A stretch of 42,730 bases of DNA from Gamarada debralockiae. Taxonomy: Eukaryota; Ascomycota; Leotiomycetes; Helotiales; Hyphodiscaceae. Of this stretch, positions 20,701 through 32,307 are shown one piece after another. Position numbers and translations under genes: made by a program. Each line of letters starts with the position of its first letter. Position 1 is the stretch's first letter. The notes under the pieces were generated by a model that did not search any database, was not told the DNA's origin, and was given only the letters and a program-made list of their open reading frames with translations. The stretch is from NCBI GenBank assembly GCA_002803225.1, contig NXFV01001655.1, positions 1 to 42,730 on the forward strand, in the 5' to 3' direction.

Positions 20701-22187
20701 GAAGAAGCTATACCAATATTTTAGACGTCATTGCCTCGTCCTTTACTACTACTATAAGGTTGAGACATGATCTGCATTTGGAAACTATAGTTTAATAAGA
20801 ACAAACTACGAACCTAGAGCTCCTCGGCGCAACAGTGCATTTTTACAATTCTCCAATTCCTCCTTCGTCGACGCGTTTTCAAGGTAACTGTTTGTTCTAG
20901 CTGCAATGAGTCTCTTCTGACCCGCTTCATCTAGTGCCACATCTTCGAGGCCCGTGGCGGTAAATCGGAACAAACAACCTTCTTTTCGCATGGTTTTATG
21001 AGTAGCACTAAAGCTCTCCCATTTCCCATCACAATCTGTAGCTATGGCTTTCAGACGTTGTGCGATGGTGACTAGATTCCCTTCTAAGCTCTCTATACGA
21101 GCTGTACCAGTGCCGACACTTGTAATGATCAGTTTTTGTTCCGGCCAAAGCATGCGAGCTTCGACTTCCGCTATAGCGATAGGATTGTTCTCTTTTATGC
21201 CTCCATCAACGAAGGTCTCGCCGTGTCCGCCAATCGATATAGGGTCAAAGAAAGTTGTGGCAGCTGATGTGGCACGGACTGCTTCCCAAACTTTACAGAT
21301 CTTATAGATGCCTTCCACGTTGTCTTCTGCATCATACGATCGTAGAGCAGTAGGGCGCATGTCTGCCTGGCGGACCGTGCATACAAAACTTTGCAATTTA
21401 GTTACTACATGCCATTGGTCCGGAAATTAGAGACTTACACTTTGCATCTGCTGTCTGGTTTCCATAGTAAAATGTTCTCCTCCTCATCCTCAAGCTTTTG
21501 TGCCGTTCCACCTTTCCGCTTGAACAATTTTCTGAACCCAGACTTTGACGTCTTGTTTTCTTGAGGTTGTGACTCATTGTTACCGCTGCTCACCGAGCCA
21601 CCTTGGGCTGTCTGGAGGCCAGTCTGTGGAGTCTGCAATCCCGTCTGCTGTCCAGGCACCGCAAGGGCCTTTCTGCTTTCAGCAAGTCCCTTTAATTCAG
21701 AACGAACTGCATCCTCTAGAGCCTTGTGATCGAATTTGCCATTAGCTTGGTAGAAATCGGGAACCCTTAAAGGATTCATTCTAGAACGCCTAGGGCTGAA
21801 TATCTTCTCTGCTAGTCGAAGGTAAGCGGACTCGCATTCTTCAAGTGTCATTTGAAGCCGCCCAAGCATGATAGCGATGATGCTAAAGCAAGATGATAAT
21901 TAGCACTGGTAATATATAGTATACATATAATTCATAGCAGGGTTCTTACCCGCCTGTGCTAGTTCCACATATCATGTCGAATACCTCCCACGGATGTTTT
22001 TCGTCGGCTTCCTCAGTACCTTCATTATAGCGTCGCATGAGGCGCTTAAGGATGAGGATAGTAGATAAGCCACGGACCCCACCTCCATCTGTAAGAATGA
22101 TTAGCAAATTTCCACTTCTATAATGACTATTATTGTTTTACCGAGAGACAGAACTCGTTTTGGCTGCCCGGGTTGCGAGGTAGCCAT
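17761..22187 (-). CDS. Patatin-NB-ARC-TPR NOD-like receptor
   Basis: Exons 22187-22142, 22088-21950, 21882-21439, 21388-20814 and 20570-17761 give 1337 aa in one frame. Three introns are short and canonical: 22089-22141, 21883-21949 and 21389-21438. The fourth, 20571-20813 (243 nt), has a weak GTTCGT donor but a good GCTAACCAACAACTAG end. If it is not spliced, the patatin part stops at 20806 and the NB-ARC part is a second gene starting at 20682. The patatin domain shows LSLDGGGVRGLST, GTSTGG (catalytic Ser59) and FVDGGIKENNP (catalytic Asp). NB-ARC: ALDGLGGIGKTQVALEF, KWLLIIDNADDS, GGILFTTRD, NLPLAIMQAAAYL. The C-terminus is a TPR array. Patatin-headed receptors of this kind include fungal incompatibility and antibacterial-type NLRs that cleave phospholipids on activation. 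Confidence 0.85.
17790..19260 (-). repeat. TPR array, about 12 units of 126 nt
   Basis: Each 42-residue unit follows GKEHPDTLxxMxNLGxAL, then xxQGKYTEAEEMxRETLAL and REKVS/L. Twelve GKEHP/GKEDP units can be counted; the last is partial and runs into KQKKNALGEETR at the stop. This is the kinesin-light-chain-like TPR_10/TPR_12 type. Units are highly alike in DNA, as expected for a repeat domain under concerted evolution. Confidence 0.9.
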
Positions 22188-22529
22188 GTTGGCGGCCGCT
22201 CTAGCTTCGATACTCTGCGGACTCACGACGTGACACCAGATGTTGCACTTGAAGCTCAAAATAGCTAGTCTGGCTGTGGTGTAGCAACGCTAAGTGAGTT
22301 CAGAACTGGTGCTCGTCCGAAGTTGACGATGGAATCCTACCAGCCTTGGGCTCGAAGTGGTCAAAATTTGATTCAGGAGACTACAATAGGATAGAGTAAC
22401 GCGAGGGGATGTGATCAAACGGCCGAGTCCGTTCGTATATACTCAAGCATGGAATACATGGGTTGATGGAAGGTTGATGATGCTTTGGCGTCGGTGTAGA
22501 GCTGCGTTCGCTTGAACGAAATTGCGTCG
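22188..22529. other. Upstream region of the patatin receptor, left flank of the copia LTR
   Basis: 342 bases with no reading frame of interest. The receptor promoter must lie here, squeezed between its ATG and the retrotransposon. Confidence 0.4.
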
Positions 22530-23102
22530 TGTTGGAATTGACCTCGAAGATCCTTGCTCAGACCGTTAACGGCCTCAATCCTACGGCTTTTGAACTTACC
22601 GCCTTAGGGTCTCTAACTTACAGGCTTACGGACGATAGCTTACGGCCCGTATACATGGATATATATACTTTACTGCCTCTAGCGTTCAGTAAGAATTACA
22701 GTACTCTGAACCCTCTGATCAACCCCTCTGCTTCCTGGTGTAATCAGTTTGACGTCTATCGAGCCAATTATATCGCGCCATTCAACTCTCATTTCAACAG
22801 GTTACGAGTGGCGCTCTAACCGCTGCAGTGGATCTAACGAGCAGTGGATTACAGGGCATTTCTCTAACAAAACAGCCACTGAAGGAATTTAGGCTTTTTA
22901 CACAACACGATAAAAAGTTCAGGCTGTAATAACAGAACAATTTAGCTTCTTACTTGTTGATTTAACTATTTCAAGTAAAAAGAGTTCATACTCAGTAGTA
23001 TCATTCAAGTGAAATCAACAACATTCGATTTTATAAGGCCTGAAAACGTCGGTTAAAACCCTGAAATACACGGACCATGGTTTCGGGCTCGTAACTCCAA
23101 CA
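22530..23102 (+). repeat. Putative 5' LTR of a Ty1/copia element
   Basis: The 573-base segment opens TGTTGGAATT and closes AACTCCAACA, a TG...CA inverted terminal pair with one mismatch over ten bases. It lies immediately upstream of recognisable copia gag coding. The matching 3' LTR is not in the window, so boundaries rest on termini and position only. The small frame at 22529-22819 lies inside it and is not treated as a gene. Confidence 0.6.
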
Positions 23103-24800
23103 CGACCTACGCCTAAGTATGGCTCTATTTGCTCTTCTCAACGCACCAACTGTGCTACCTGGAAACCTGACATTCAGGCTGTTCTACTAGCCGTAAACGC
23201 CTTCAATATCGCTACTTAGAGAATCAGCTGAACCAGCAGGCAGAACGATGATAAGACTGGGTCAAACGATGAAGCATTGCGCTGAATCTACTATGTATGT
23301 CAACCTCACCTGAGACACACAATACGCTAACTGTCTATCTCAACCTCGATATCACTAGAATGTAGGAACATCTCAAATCTCTCGATCTCTCGAAAGACGC
23401 ACTCTACAGCCTTAACCTAGTTCAAGCATTCAAGATTTCCGATACAGCCGAAACCTTCGCGCAGCGCCTGATTAGCTACCAACTGAAGCTCCAAGATACT
23501 GATTACAGGCTCACAGACGCGCAGAAGGTCATGAAGCTCTGCGAAGAAATACAGTCAGATTCCGACTAGGCAGTCAAACGACTTACTGTTTTACGAGATA
23601 ATATTACGTTCCTAAAAGCCGTAGCACAATACCAGATCACCGAGCGACTTCGTTCTTCTGCTGGATCGAACTTCAATCCTACCACTATCGAATCTGCCAA
23701 TTTAGCCAACAATACATATAATAGAGGCGGGAACAGGGGGAATTGGTCCAGACGGGGAGGTGGAAGTTACAGAGGGAACAGCAGACGCGGCAGATGGGTT
23801 CGGAACGTTTAAGATGCCAAATCGAGCACTACTGAGCACGACACTAGGTGCTACTGGTGTCTGAAAAGGGGTTATATAAAGGAGTACAGGGACTATAAGA
23901 AAGCAATCGAAAAGGCACGTCAAGATAGCACTCGCGATAACGGAGACAAAGAGACAGCCAATATTACTATTAGCCCCAGCTCTAGAATCGAAGAAATCGA
24001 AGACGTTTCAGCCTATACTACATCCACAGACCAACCTGATACTGTTAGTTGGATTCTTGATTCAGGAGCCTCGTAGCATATGTGCGGAGATCGTACCTTG
24101 CTCAATAATCTCAAACCTTTTGAGAGCCCACAACTGGTGAAACCGGCTGATAATACTACGGTCAGAGCATATGGGAAAGGCGTGATTAAGTTACAATCGA
24201 ATCAGACCAGCCTACGACCGGATGAGATGTAGTATATACCAGAATTGAAGGCTATGAAGCTCGTCTCAATCTGTTGTCTCAATCACCGCACGATATTAAG
24301 GTTGCATGCAAGCCTGGGGGATCTGTTGAAGCCCGTAAAGGCAACAGACTAGTCTTTACGGGTTCTACGAGATCAAGTCTAGTCGTAGTAGATCTCAAGC
24401 CTCTGTCTCTTCCTGGAATCAAGGCCTATACAGTAATACCTTCATCTTCGATATCTGCCCCGGAATCAGCCTCTATTTCTACTGAAGACACGAAGTTCGA
24501 CCTATGGCATCGACAACTAGCGCATGCAGGTACAAAATTAATGCATAAGCTGGCTGGGGTTGTCGATGGTCTCGACAACGGCAAATGCCTGAGAGGCTAC
24601 CAGGAGAAAGACCATGTCTACCATATCTTGCAGGCAAGATACATGAATCGTCTGACAAGGCTACTGATCCAAGAGCTACGAGGTCGCTAGAGCGTACACA
24701 TGCCGATATCTCTGGAATCAAGGCGAAGACGAAGCGAGGTTATCGATTCTTCCTACTTCCAGTCAATGACTATACGCACTACTTCTCCGAATATGTGAAG
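23103..24800 (+). mobile_element. Truncated, decayed Ty1/copia retrotransposon (gag, protease, part integrase)
   Basis: Plus-strand remnants in copia order. Gag: ATWKPDIQAVLLAVNAFNIA (23154-23215), then a stop. An RNA-binding GGNRGNWSRRGGGSYRG stretch follows near 23730, and a zinc knuckle CYWCLKRGYIKEY (from 23849) in which the His and last Cys read as Tyr. Protease: WILDSGAS (24050-24073) followed by TAG. Pre-integrase LWHRQLAHAG lies near 24500. After a frameshift the integrase core reads LERTHADISGIKAKTKRGYR, with the expected DDYTHY as NDYTHY. The changes are mostly C-to-T or G-to-A, consistent with RIP. Reverse transcriptase, RNase H and the 3' LTR are missing; the element stops at the helicase pseudogene. 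Confidence 0.8.
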
Positions 24801-27800
24801 CCGACGCACATAATGGGTCTGCTGCCACCTTGAAAGGGACCAATCGGTGCAACTTTGACGTCCGTGAATTTATGGCCGGCTGCGCGGTACTCGTGCTCCA
24901 GCTTCAGAAGACCGTAGGCCATGACTTGGACCTGGGCGGTGTACGGGAAGCCAACTCCAAATGCAAGCGGTGGAACTTCTCTTCGACGACAGTCTTTTCA
25001 ATTAGCGTCAGGAAGAAGACTGCCTCTCCGATGTTGTAGGTGCTTGAGATGACCTCATCCTTCACAGCTGGATACAAGTTTTCAAAGTATATTACTGGCT
25101 GTAAACCGATACGGGACTTGCAAAGTGCTTGAGTGAGAAAGCAGAGGATGGCTGGGTGTATTTGTGGAGTATAAAGTCCTGGGTAACGGATCCGAGGAAA
25201 AGAAGGCCTCCATAAAAAAGGGTAGAAGGGATTTCGATGACTTGCGGGACTAAACCGCGGTTAATTGAGAGCCATGCGGAAGGCCAGTAGCCGTTAAGCA
25301 AAAGCCAAAGAATTGAGCACTCGTTTTCTGCCAGAAAACCATATAGCTTGTCTGGGATCGAGTTTAATGGGTCCAACTGCTCAAAATCTCCAACAAGGAA
25401 TGCTTGGCGGACGAAATATCGAACCCAGGGCTTGAGAGCGTCCAGAATGGTTGCTTGTCCTGCCTCATCAATCCACAACGTAACGGAATCACGGTAGTTT
25501 CGTAGGTAAATGGTGCAGCTAGTCCAGTGGGCGTTCCACCGATGACTAGGGCATGCGAGATGGCGAATGCAAAAGCGAACTTCTGTGCCTCGTTAAAGCG
25601 GGACTTCTGGCCGTCATTCAAAGAACCCTCTCCTTCAATGACATGATTCAACGAAGTGTTGAAATCGCCGAAAAGCAATCTCCCTTTTTCAGTGTAATCA
25701 TTGGAGACCAATAGAGCAGCATCACCAAAACCTGTAGTCTGAAGGGCGTTGTATCCGAGAGAGAGCTTGTGGCACTTGAATCTGGGGTCCGAGACGACAG
25801 ACACACCAGGAGAGAGGGTTTGTTAATATCTTGGACCACCCGATTAATAGATAGAAGCTCTTCCAAGTTTGCTCGATCTTCTGCCAACGATGCGACGATG
25901 GTGCTATCTACATTGAATAGGCCGTGGTTTAACTTGTCAACAGCAATGTGTCCAAAGTCTGAAGCCAATCTCACCGGTCTCTGGGACTCGACATCAAGGT
26001 CTTCTGTGAAGTGGTCGTTGCCTTGAATAAAAGAATCGCTGGGATCTTCAGAAGCGTTTCCAGACAGGTCGTCAATAGGACTCTGGCCAGTGGTAGATGC
26101 AGAGCTACTCTCGGACTCATCAGATTCTGTCATATCCTTGGTGCTGTGGGCCGTAGGTGAAGGAGGAGTGGTGTCCGCAAGAGACTTCTCAGCTGGAGAT
26201 TTGATCGGAGTGAGCTGCTTCTCACCGCTGATGTTAAGCTCTTCCTGGACCTTGTCATTGCTGGTAGACGGCTCTGAAGACTTGGCGTCCTTCTTGACCT
26301 CCTCTGCGTCTTCATCTTCATCTTCAGACTCATCTTCCAGGTCTTGCTTATGTCTCAAGATAAGGGTGTTGATAACTGCATCAGGACCGGTTCTGGAAGA
26401 TTGAGCACATCGATGGCGTACTTAACGTTTAGTGGGTAGATGGTCTCTAAGACTTTGAGACGCTGCTGCTTCGCGGTTCCTATCACCAATTGTTTCTTTG
26501 TTTCATTATGATGCGCACGGAGAACAATCTTGCCTCGGAGAGATTCACACTTTTCGAATTCTGCTGCAAGTTCTGTCATTCCCACATCGACAGCGTCGTT
26601 TGGAGCCGCTGTGTAAATTCAGCGGCTTTCTGGATGCTCTCAGTGGTCTGCGGTCATTGCCTGGATAATCAAGTCTTGCCAGTGCCAGGTGGACCTTGGG
26701 TGATTCCGACGGGTGAAGGAGCATTGCAAAGATCTTTCTCAGTGGCATCAAGATGATCAGAGTCAGTGAGATGAGCCAAGTGTCTGCGTCCGTGGCCAAT
26801 CCAGTTTGATCAAGACTTAGGAATTGAAGTCTTCGTAGTCAAGGTTTCTCCAAGGTCTTCGATGTAAGCATCATCGACCCAGTTCTCTGCACGATTGGTT
26901 TCGGGGTTGTTGACTGGATCAAGGACACGACGTTGGCATCTCTACACAGCTTGAGCAGCATCGCATTGACGGCGAGCGTTGGTTTCTGACTGCTTGAAGT
27001 AGATGTTAACAGGAATAGGAGGCATATCCTTGACAATCTCCTCAAGAGTTATCGCTGAGCACTTCAGGAAGCCCACCAGCTCCAATGTCGAGGGTACTTA
27101 GAGGGCATAATAACAATCTTTCTCTGCTCTTCGTCCATCTCTCGGGGATATGCTTTGCGAGGTCGGAACATGGAAATGACAATATCTCCGCTGCGGGTCC
27201 ATGCGTATGAGGGCAAGACCTTGGCAGGCCAGCGCTCTTCTTCGGTACGGCAATCAGAGATGAACTGAATGCTGTTGTTCTTCTTGAAGCGCAGCCTGAC
27301 ATCCTTGGTTGGCTTCAGGAATGCAAGGTACTGCATGTCGCCAGCGTTCTGGAGCTTGAAAGCCTTGATACGGCATGGGTAGAGTTGACTTCCTTGGCTG
27401 TTTGTTGTTCGTACTTGCTGAGTTCAATGACGGCAATGCCCTGCGTGTAATAAGGCTGGCGACATCGAGAGAGGCTGCAGGAGAGCTTCTAACGGCAAAT
27501 CGGGGCGTATAGCGCAAGCTGGCATCTGGAACAAGTCAGCCCGCGAAACTATAATCAGCGACATGGGGGTCACTTACCTGTATGAAAGAGATGTCATCTG
27601 ATAGATGCAGACGCTCGGAGTAGAACTTTAGATACAAGGAACCACTCTGGACCTCATCTCTAATGCGATTGAGGAAAGGGGAAGTTTGACCTGGAGCGGA
27701 GTGTTGGGCTCTTCGTGAAGGCACAATATGTACTTTCCCTTATCTGGGGTAAAGAGCTTCTGCAGAGCAGCCACCATCTTCGAGGCACAACTATTATAGA

Positions 27801-28282
27801 AGACAAGTTCAACGAAGAGCCCTTCGCAAGTCAGGTATTGCTTGCGGAAGTTGGTCTCGAGCTTTTAAAGATCAGACTGGCCATGCGGACGAACAACTTT
27901 CTCAAAGTCTCGCTGCTTCTTGATGCTGAGGAATGATATCGTCGCGGTTGACATGTGTAAGGCTCCAGTGACCGATCGTGCCATGTCCGAGCTTGATTGT
28001 GATGTGATGCTTGCTATCATCGGTGACACCTGGGATGATTGCTGGGAACTTTGCCTTGATCGTCAGAGTGCTGGGAGAGACGTGGCCTTTGTCATCGGGA
28101 TCGGGCACATCAAATGAGGCTATCAAAGTGAAGGCTGGCTTGAAGACAACATTGCTCTGGGCAGGAACCTTCGCTCTATCCTTATTGCCCTGTAAATGAC
28201 CGTGAACATGACATCCATCTGGGTCGAGGATTATAGTGTGATATGGAGCATTGCGAACCGCATTGGAAGCCGTGGGCACCAT
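24790..28282 (-). pseudogene. Frameshifted UPF1-like SF1 helicase pseudogene
   Basis: Reading right to left: ATG at 28282 (MVPTASNAVRNAPYHTIILD), then segments switching frame. These include VVRPHGQSDL-stop, LVFYNSCASKMVAALQKLFT, LYLKFYSERLHLSDDISFIQ with a plausible intron (GTAAGTGACC...TTCCAG), GDMQYLAFLKPTKDVRLRF, and EEIVKDMPPIPVNIYFKQSE followed by a stop. Helicase motifs persist: GITQGPPGTGKT (26672-26707, Walker A, then TGA), APNDAVDVG (motif Ia), WIDEAGQAT and FLVGDFEQLDP (Walker B/III region, 25370-25480), and AQVQVMAYGLLKLEHEY with FQGG (motif IV-V, 24820-24960). At least six frame changes and several stops show it is dead. Motif VI and the C-terminus are absent where the copia remnant begins. 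Confidence 0.75.
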
Positions 28283-29370
28283 CTTGATTATTGGGATTTG
28301 GGATGTGCAGGTGGACGATGAGAAGACTTGACGGGATGCTGGTTCTATTCTGGCCGTGATCAACGCGTCAGAAGTTGTTGGTAAGGATGTTGAGGTTGAG
28401 GGATTGAAGCTGTAGAGGTCAAGAATTTGTGGTTGAGAAGTCGGATGGAGGTTGAAAAGTGAAGAAGTGTCGAAGTCTAAGATGCGGGTATTATTAACGG
28501 ACAGGAAGAAGGAGGAAATAAAGTCAGAAAAGCTCCAGAACGCCAAAGTTGGTTTTGTATGAATAATCTTCGACTTGAGGAAGATTATTCTAGAGTAAAG
28601 TGGGAGAAAGGTTCGCGGACTGCTGATTCGGTCGTAGCCGTACTCGTTCTGCTAGAAAGCTAAGAACCAGACATTACAATACGCTCATCCGCAGCCTTCA
28701 CACAACAAGACCCTGCTCTTCGTTCTAGCCGCTGTTCCGGATCCTTCTCAATAACTTCATCCATAAGCTGCAATCGACAAGGTTTCCAGCCGTGTCTCGA
28801 AATCATTTGTTCTGGCCGTTGCATCGGATCTTTTCTCACAACCTCTGTATGTGCCTTCATATTTGTGCAGCGTGAGCTTTCCATATTGAACAAGCTAACT
28901 TTATCCAGACCTCATCTCTCCTCTCTTTCCACACATCCTTCCCAAGCTCTTTCCACACATACTCCATTCCCTCCTTCAAACACACCAGTGGATTGCATCC
29001 CTTCTCCTGGAGGTGGGCTCGAGAGCCTCGAGCCACATTCTCGAGTGTGTTACCCTTCGTTCGCATCAGCCGCCTCGTAAACAACCTAACTTGGGCAGTC
29101 TAGGCTCTGTACATTTATCATTTCAAGGCTTGTCCCTTTCTAAGGAATTGACACCAAAATCTCCAGGTAGCTTACTCTGTTCTCCTTTTCAAGGTGTCTT
29201 GAAACTGAACTTTTCCAGGCTTTCGCAACGTCAAGAGTGCGACTCTACTTTGAGCATGACCGGCGTCATATCTTCGTGAACACCGCTTCTTTCTCACCCG
29301 TCAGAAGACCGGGTCAACAAAACGTCCAAACGATGCATCGATAATTCCTTGCGAGAGCAATGGCACTCCA
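28283..29370. other. Eroded region between two pseudogenes
   Basis: Left part is probably the old helicase promoter. Minus-strand frames at 28660-28893 and 28857-29084 (KDPEQRLERRAGSC, EGMEYVWKELGKDVWKE) look somewhat protein-like and may be another remnant, but no family is recognised. Confidence 0.3.
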
Positions 29371-31824
29371 AATCATACAGAAAGGTTCAAAGAACCTGCA
29401 ACTAGCATCTACGACAGAAGCATTTCTTCCCAGGCTATCAATGTTGCCGGCTCAACCGGCACCACAAAGCCTCTCAAGCAGCAAACTATCGTCTCCTTTG
29501 ATAGTGATAGCGAGTCTGAAGGCAGCGGTCATCCAAATCTTACAAAACTTCGATTATCAACGTCAGGCAGTCCAAAACCGGCCACTATCAATCCACCCAT
29601 AAGCGGATCGACGCAAGTAATTCTAAAGCTCAACCTACATCTACCACCTCCATTTTAACACCCAGCTTCAAGCGACAGCCGACTTTAGCTGATTCTGCGT
29701 CGTCAACCAATACAAGCAATTCTAACATCTCCAAGAGCAATGCCTTCACTACCGCCAACCAAGTGTTCAAGTCCACTGGAACCATCCCCAATTCGTGACC
29801 GCTGCTGCTAAGGTCACGAATACAACTCTCTCGACCCTCAGAAGTGGCGCAGCTCCGAACTCTAAGCATCTATGAACCGCCCTACAGTTAAGCCCAAGCA
29901 CACAGGATTCTCTGATTTTAAACTTGAGTCTTCTAGATCTAATGACCATGATAAATCTAACGGTGGGCCCATCTGGACAATGTGCCCGTGGATAGAGCTC
30001 TTCAATGAGTTCCATCATGAAGTGGAAGAGAACTGGAAAGCGAATGGCGCTACAATGAGCCCGAATTTTATAGTCTTCAGCATGGCAACAGTCAATCCCT
30101 TGCCTTCTTCGTGGGATACTGGTGTCCTCGCTGTCCTAAGACTGGTGACAAGTTCACGTCTCCCGTTACGTATAACTGGCTCACTGTTCGATGGTTGAAA
30201 GCCCACTTTCCAGAGTTCGAGGAGTACGCATTTCAGGACCCATACTGCAAATCCGAGTTCAGCGTGGATGAGCACGGCAACCGGAAGTCCAATGATGAGC
30301 TGTACGGTACGGCACGACACCAGAATTTTACCTTCACCTTCTACTGCTCAAGGGAATGATCTTGAAGTATCATGGCAAGAGCGAGAACTCCCCCTTGATT
30401 GTTTTGGGCAAGCCGCCGAGGGAGTATGTTGAGAGCGAATTCAATATTGACATGCAGAGTCGAAGACACGGCATTTTGAAGCGAGGTGATCTCCATCATC
30501 CGAAGATCTACTTCGTTGACCACCCAGAGAGGATTGTCAGAATCTCATCTTCGTCAAATATCGACGCAACGAATGCCCTCCTCAAACAGATCTCTATGGA
30601 CGCTGGGAATGCTGACAGTTCCCCCCACTCGCATCCGCCGTGAGGTTGCCGACAAGACATATACCCCCTGATATCGACGCCGATGCCGATGAATTCAGGA
30701 TGTTCGTTCAGGTAGCGCGAGCTAGGAAGAAGAATTATGACAGCAGGAAGCGGGAGAAAGCACCCATGGTCGACGAGACCAGAGACAAAAATGTCATTCC
30801 ATACCTTTGGGGATGCGGGAAACTTGTTATCGGCATTGTCAAAGGCATCGGCCAGCACAAGGGTCATTACATTCGAGATGGACTCAAGGCTGATCGACGC
30901 CATGAACCCAATGGATCCATACAGCACACCGATGTCCCCTGTCTCTTTAAGCCAACATGTCTAATTCCTATTTTAAACACTCCTCCAGCTACGCAGTACC
31001 CCAAGACAAGAGAGCATCCAGAGATGCTACGCGCCGGCGAGTCTGCCGTCGGAGTTCCCGTCATTACATGCCCGTATATGCTAAGTGTCGCAGCGAGATT
31101 ACCCCCACAATATATTATAGGCTCTAGCATAAAGAACTGCCCACGCAGAGAAGTTACGGCAATTTACCACGGCCGTTATTTCCTGCCCCTTTGATCCGAA
31201 GGGCGAGCTGCCTGTGTGCGATAGTAAAGGGGCCAAACATTCCGCAAGAAAACCTACCATTCCGAATTGATCACAAGCCGAGCGTCCTGGGTAACTGTGC
31301 CGTATCCATTCAATCTGATGTGAAATGTGCCAGTGACCGACGGTTATCGTATAAAAAGAGAACCCAAAAACACCCATCATCCAAGCGGTGCACCGCAGAT
31401 TGCCATCCAATGCCCCTTCGGTCCAGTTTGCGAGCGGCCAGTTGACTCTGGAAAGCAGCACCACAAGAAGGTCCATCATTCAGCTGGTCGACAAACGAGG
31501 AATCTAGGTACGACGGACTACTATCAAGTGTCCCGTCGATGCGAAGTGTAAACTACCAGTAACAAATACTTACAGCGGCAACCATTACCACAAAGAAGCT
31601 CTTCATCCAGAGCAGATTAATCATCGGGAGAAGAAACCAGACACACCAAAGGCAACTGTGCCGCCCGCCCCCCTCCCCCTTCTTTTGATCCGAAGTGGGA
31701 ATTGCCGGTGACTGGTACCGAGAAGGGAAAGCGATACCACAAGAAAACCCATCATTCCAATGTGATCGATTGGCCATTGAAACGAGGTGCTGAAAAATTG
31801 AAGAATGGGCAGACATATGTATGA
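29371..31824 (+). pseudogene. Decayed gene of unknown family, Ser-rich N-terminus, finger-like C-terminus
   Basis: Coding signal moves between the three plus frames. A Ser/Thr-rich low-complexity part (QQTIVSFDSDSESEGSGHP, STTSILTPSFKRQPTLADSA) comes first. It is followed by LAFFVGYWCPRCPKTGDKFT and LTVRWLKAHFPEFEEYAFQ, then LIVLGKPPREYVESEFNID, HPERIVRISSSSNIDATNAL and IPPDIDADADEFRMFVQVAR. The 3' 640 bases are degenerate Cys/His repeats. Several indels and stops separate the pieces, so it is not expressed as one protein. CPRC and the C-terminal repeats suggest a zinc-binding protein. No known domain was identified. Confidence 0.45.
31184..31824 (+). repeat. Degenerate tandem Cys/His finger-like repeats
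   Basis: Units begin near 31184, 31298, 31411, 31529 and 31680. The third reads CPFGPVCERPV...GKQHHKKVHHS, the fourth CPVDAKCKLPVT...GNHYHKEALHP, the fifth FDPKWELPVTGTEKGKRYHK then KTHHS. A rough consensus is C-x5-C-x-L-P-V-T-x(6-8)-G-x-x-Y-H-K-K-x-H-H-S. The spacing of C, C, H, H allows zinc binding but differs from the classical C2H2 finger. Frames shift between units; only the last is open to its stop at 31822. Confidence 0.45.
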
Positions 31825-32307
31825 GGAGGGGATGGCGAAACTTGGCGTCTTTTGAGTGAAGTGGATATCGCCTAAGAGGAGAGAACGTTGGTTATTCAGC
31901 TGCTGGGGATTTTATTTGAATTTGCTCATAAATAGTTGGTGTGGCGTGTTCCTGGCCCTGGAGGTGGGTAGCTCCTATTGCTGAGGTGATTGTGAGCAGA
32001 TATTCATTGAGTGATAGCTCTAGCTTGATATATGAGAGACGAATCGTTCTCTGTTTGCACGTGTATAGCTAGATTAGACAGCGCTAAATGACCGCGTCTT
32101 GGGAAATAGACCAGATATGTTTGAATCTTCAGGTAATTGGTATACAAGGTCAAGCGGTGGCGGTCAGGGGTACTTGTATATCAACCACATGTTTAAAATC
32201 GTTATGTACCTTGCCCATACCCATCCTTCCAGTGTAGTGAATTTTGGTTCCAAATAGCAGCTCCAAATTTAAAGACATTATTGTGCTAGCTATCAGCAAC
32301 ACAATTG
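31825..32307. other. Intergenic, 3' of the aldehyde dehydrogenase
   Basis: 483 bases, AT-rich in places, no supported frame or RNA gene. It separates the decayed island from intact genes. Confidence 0.4.

Noticed and set aside
22529..22819. 96-codon plus-strand ORF as a gene
   Set aside because: It lies within the putative LTR and has no homology-like features.
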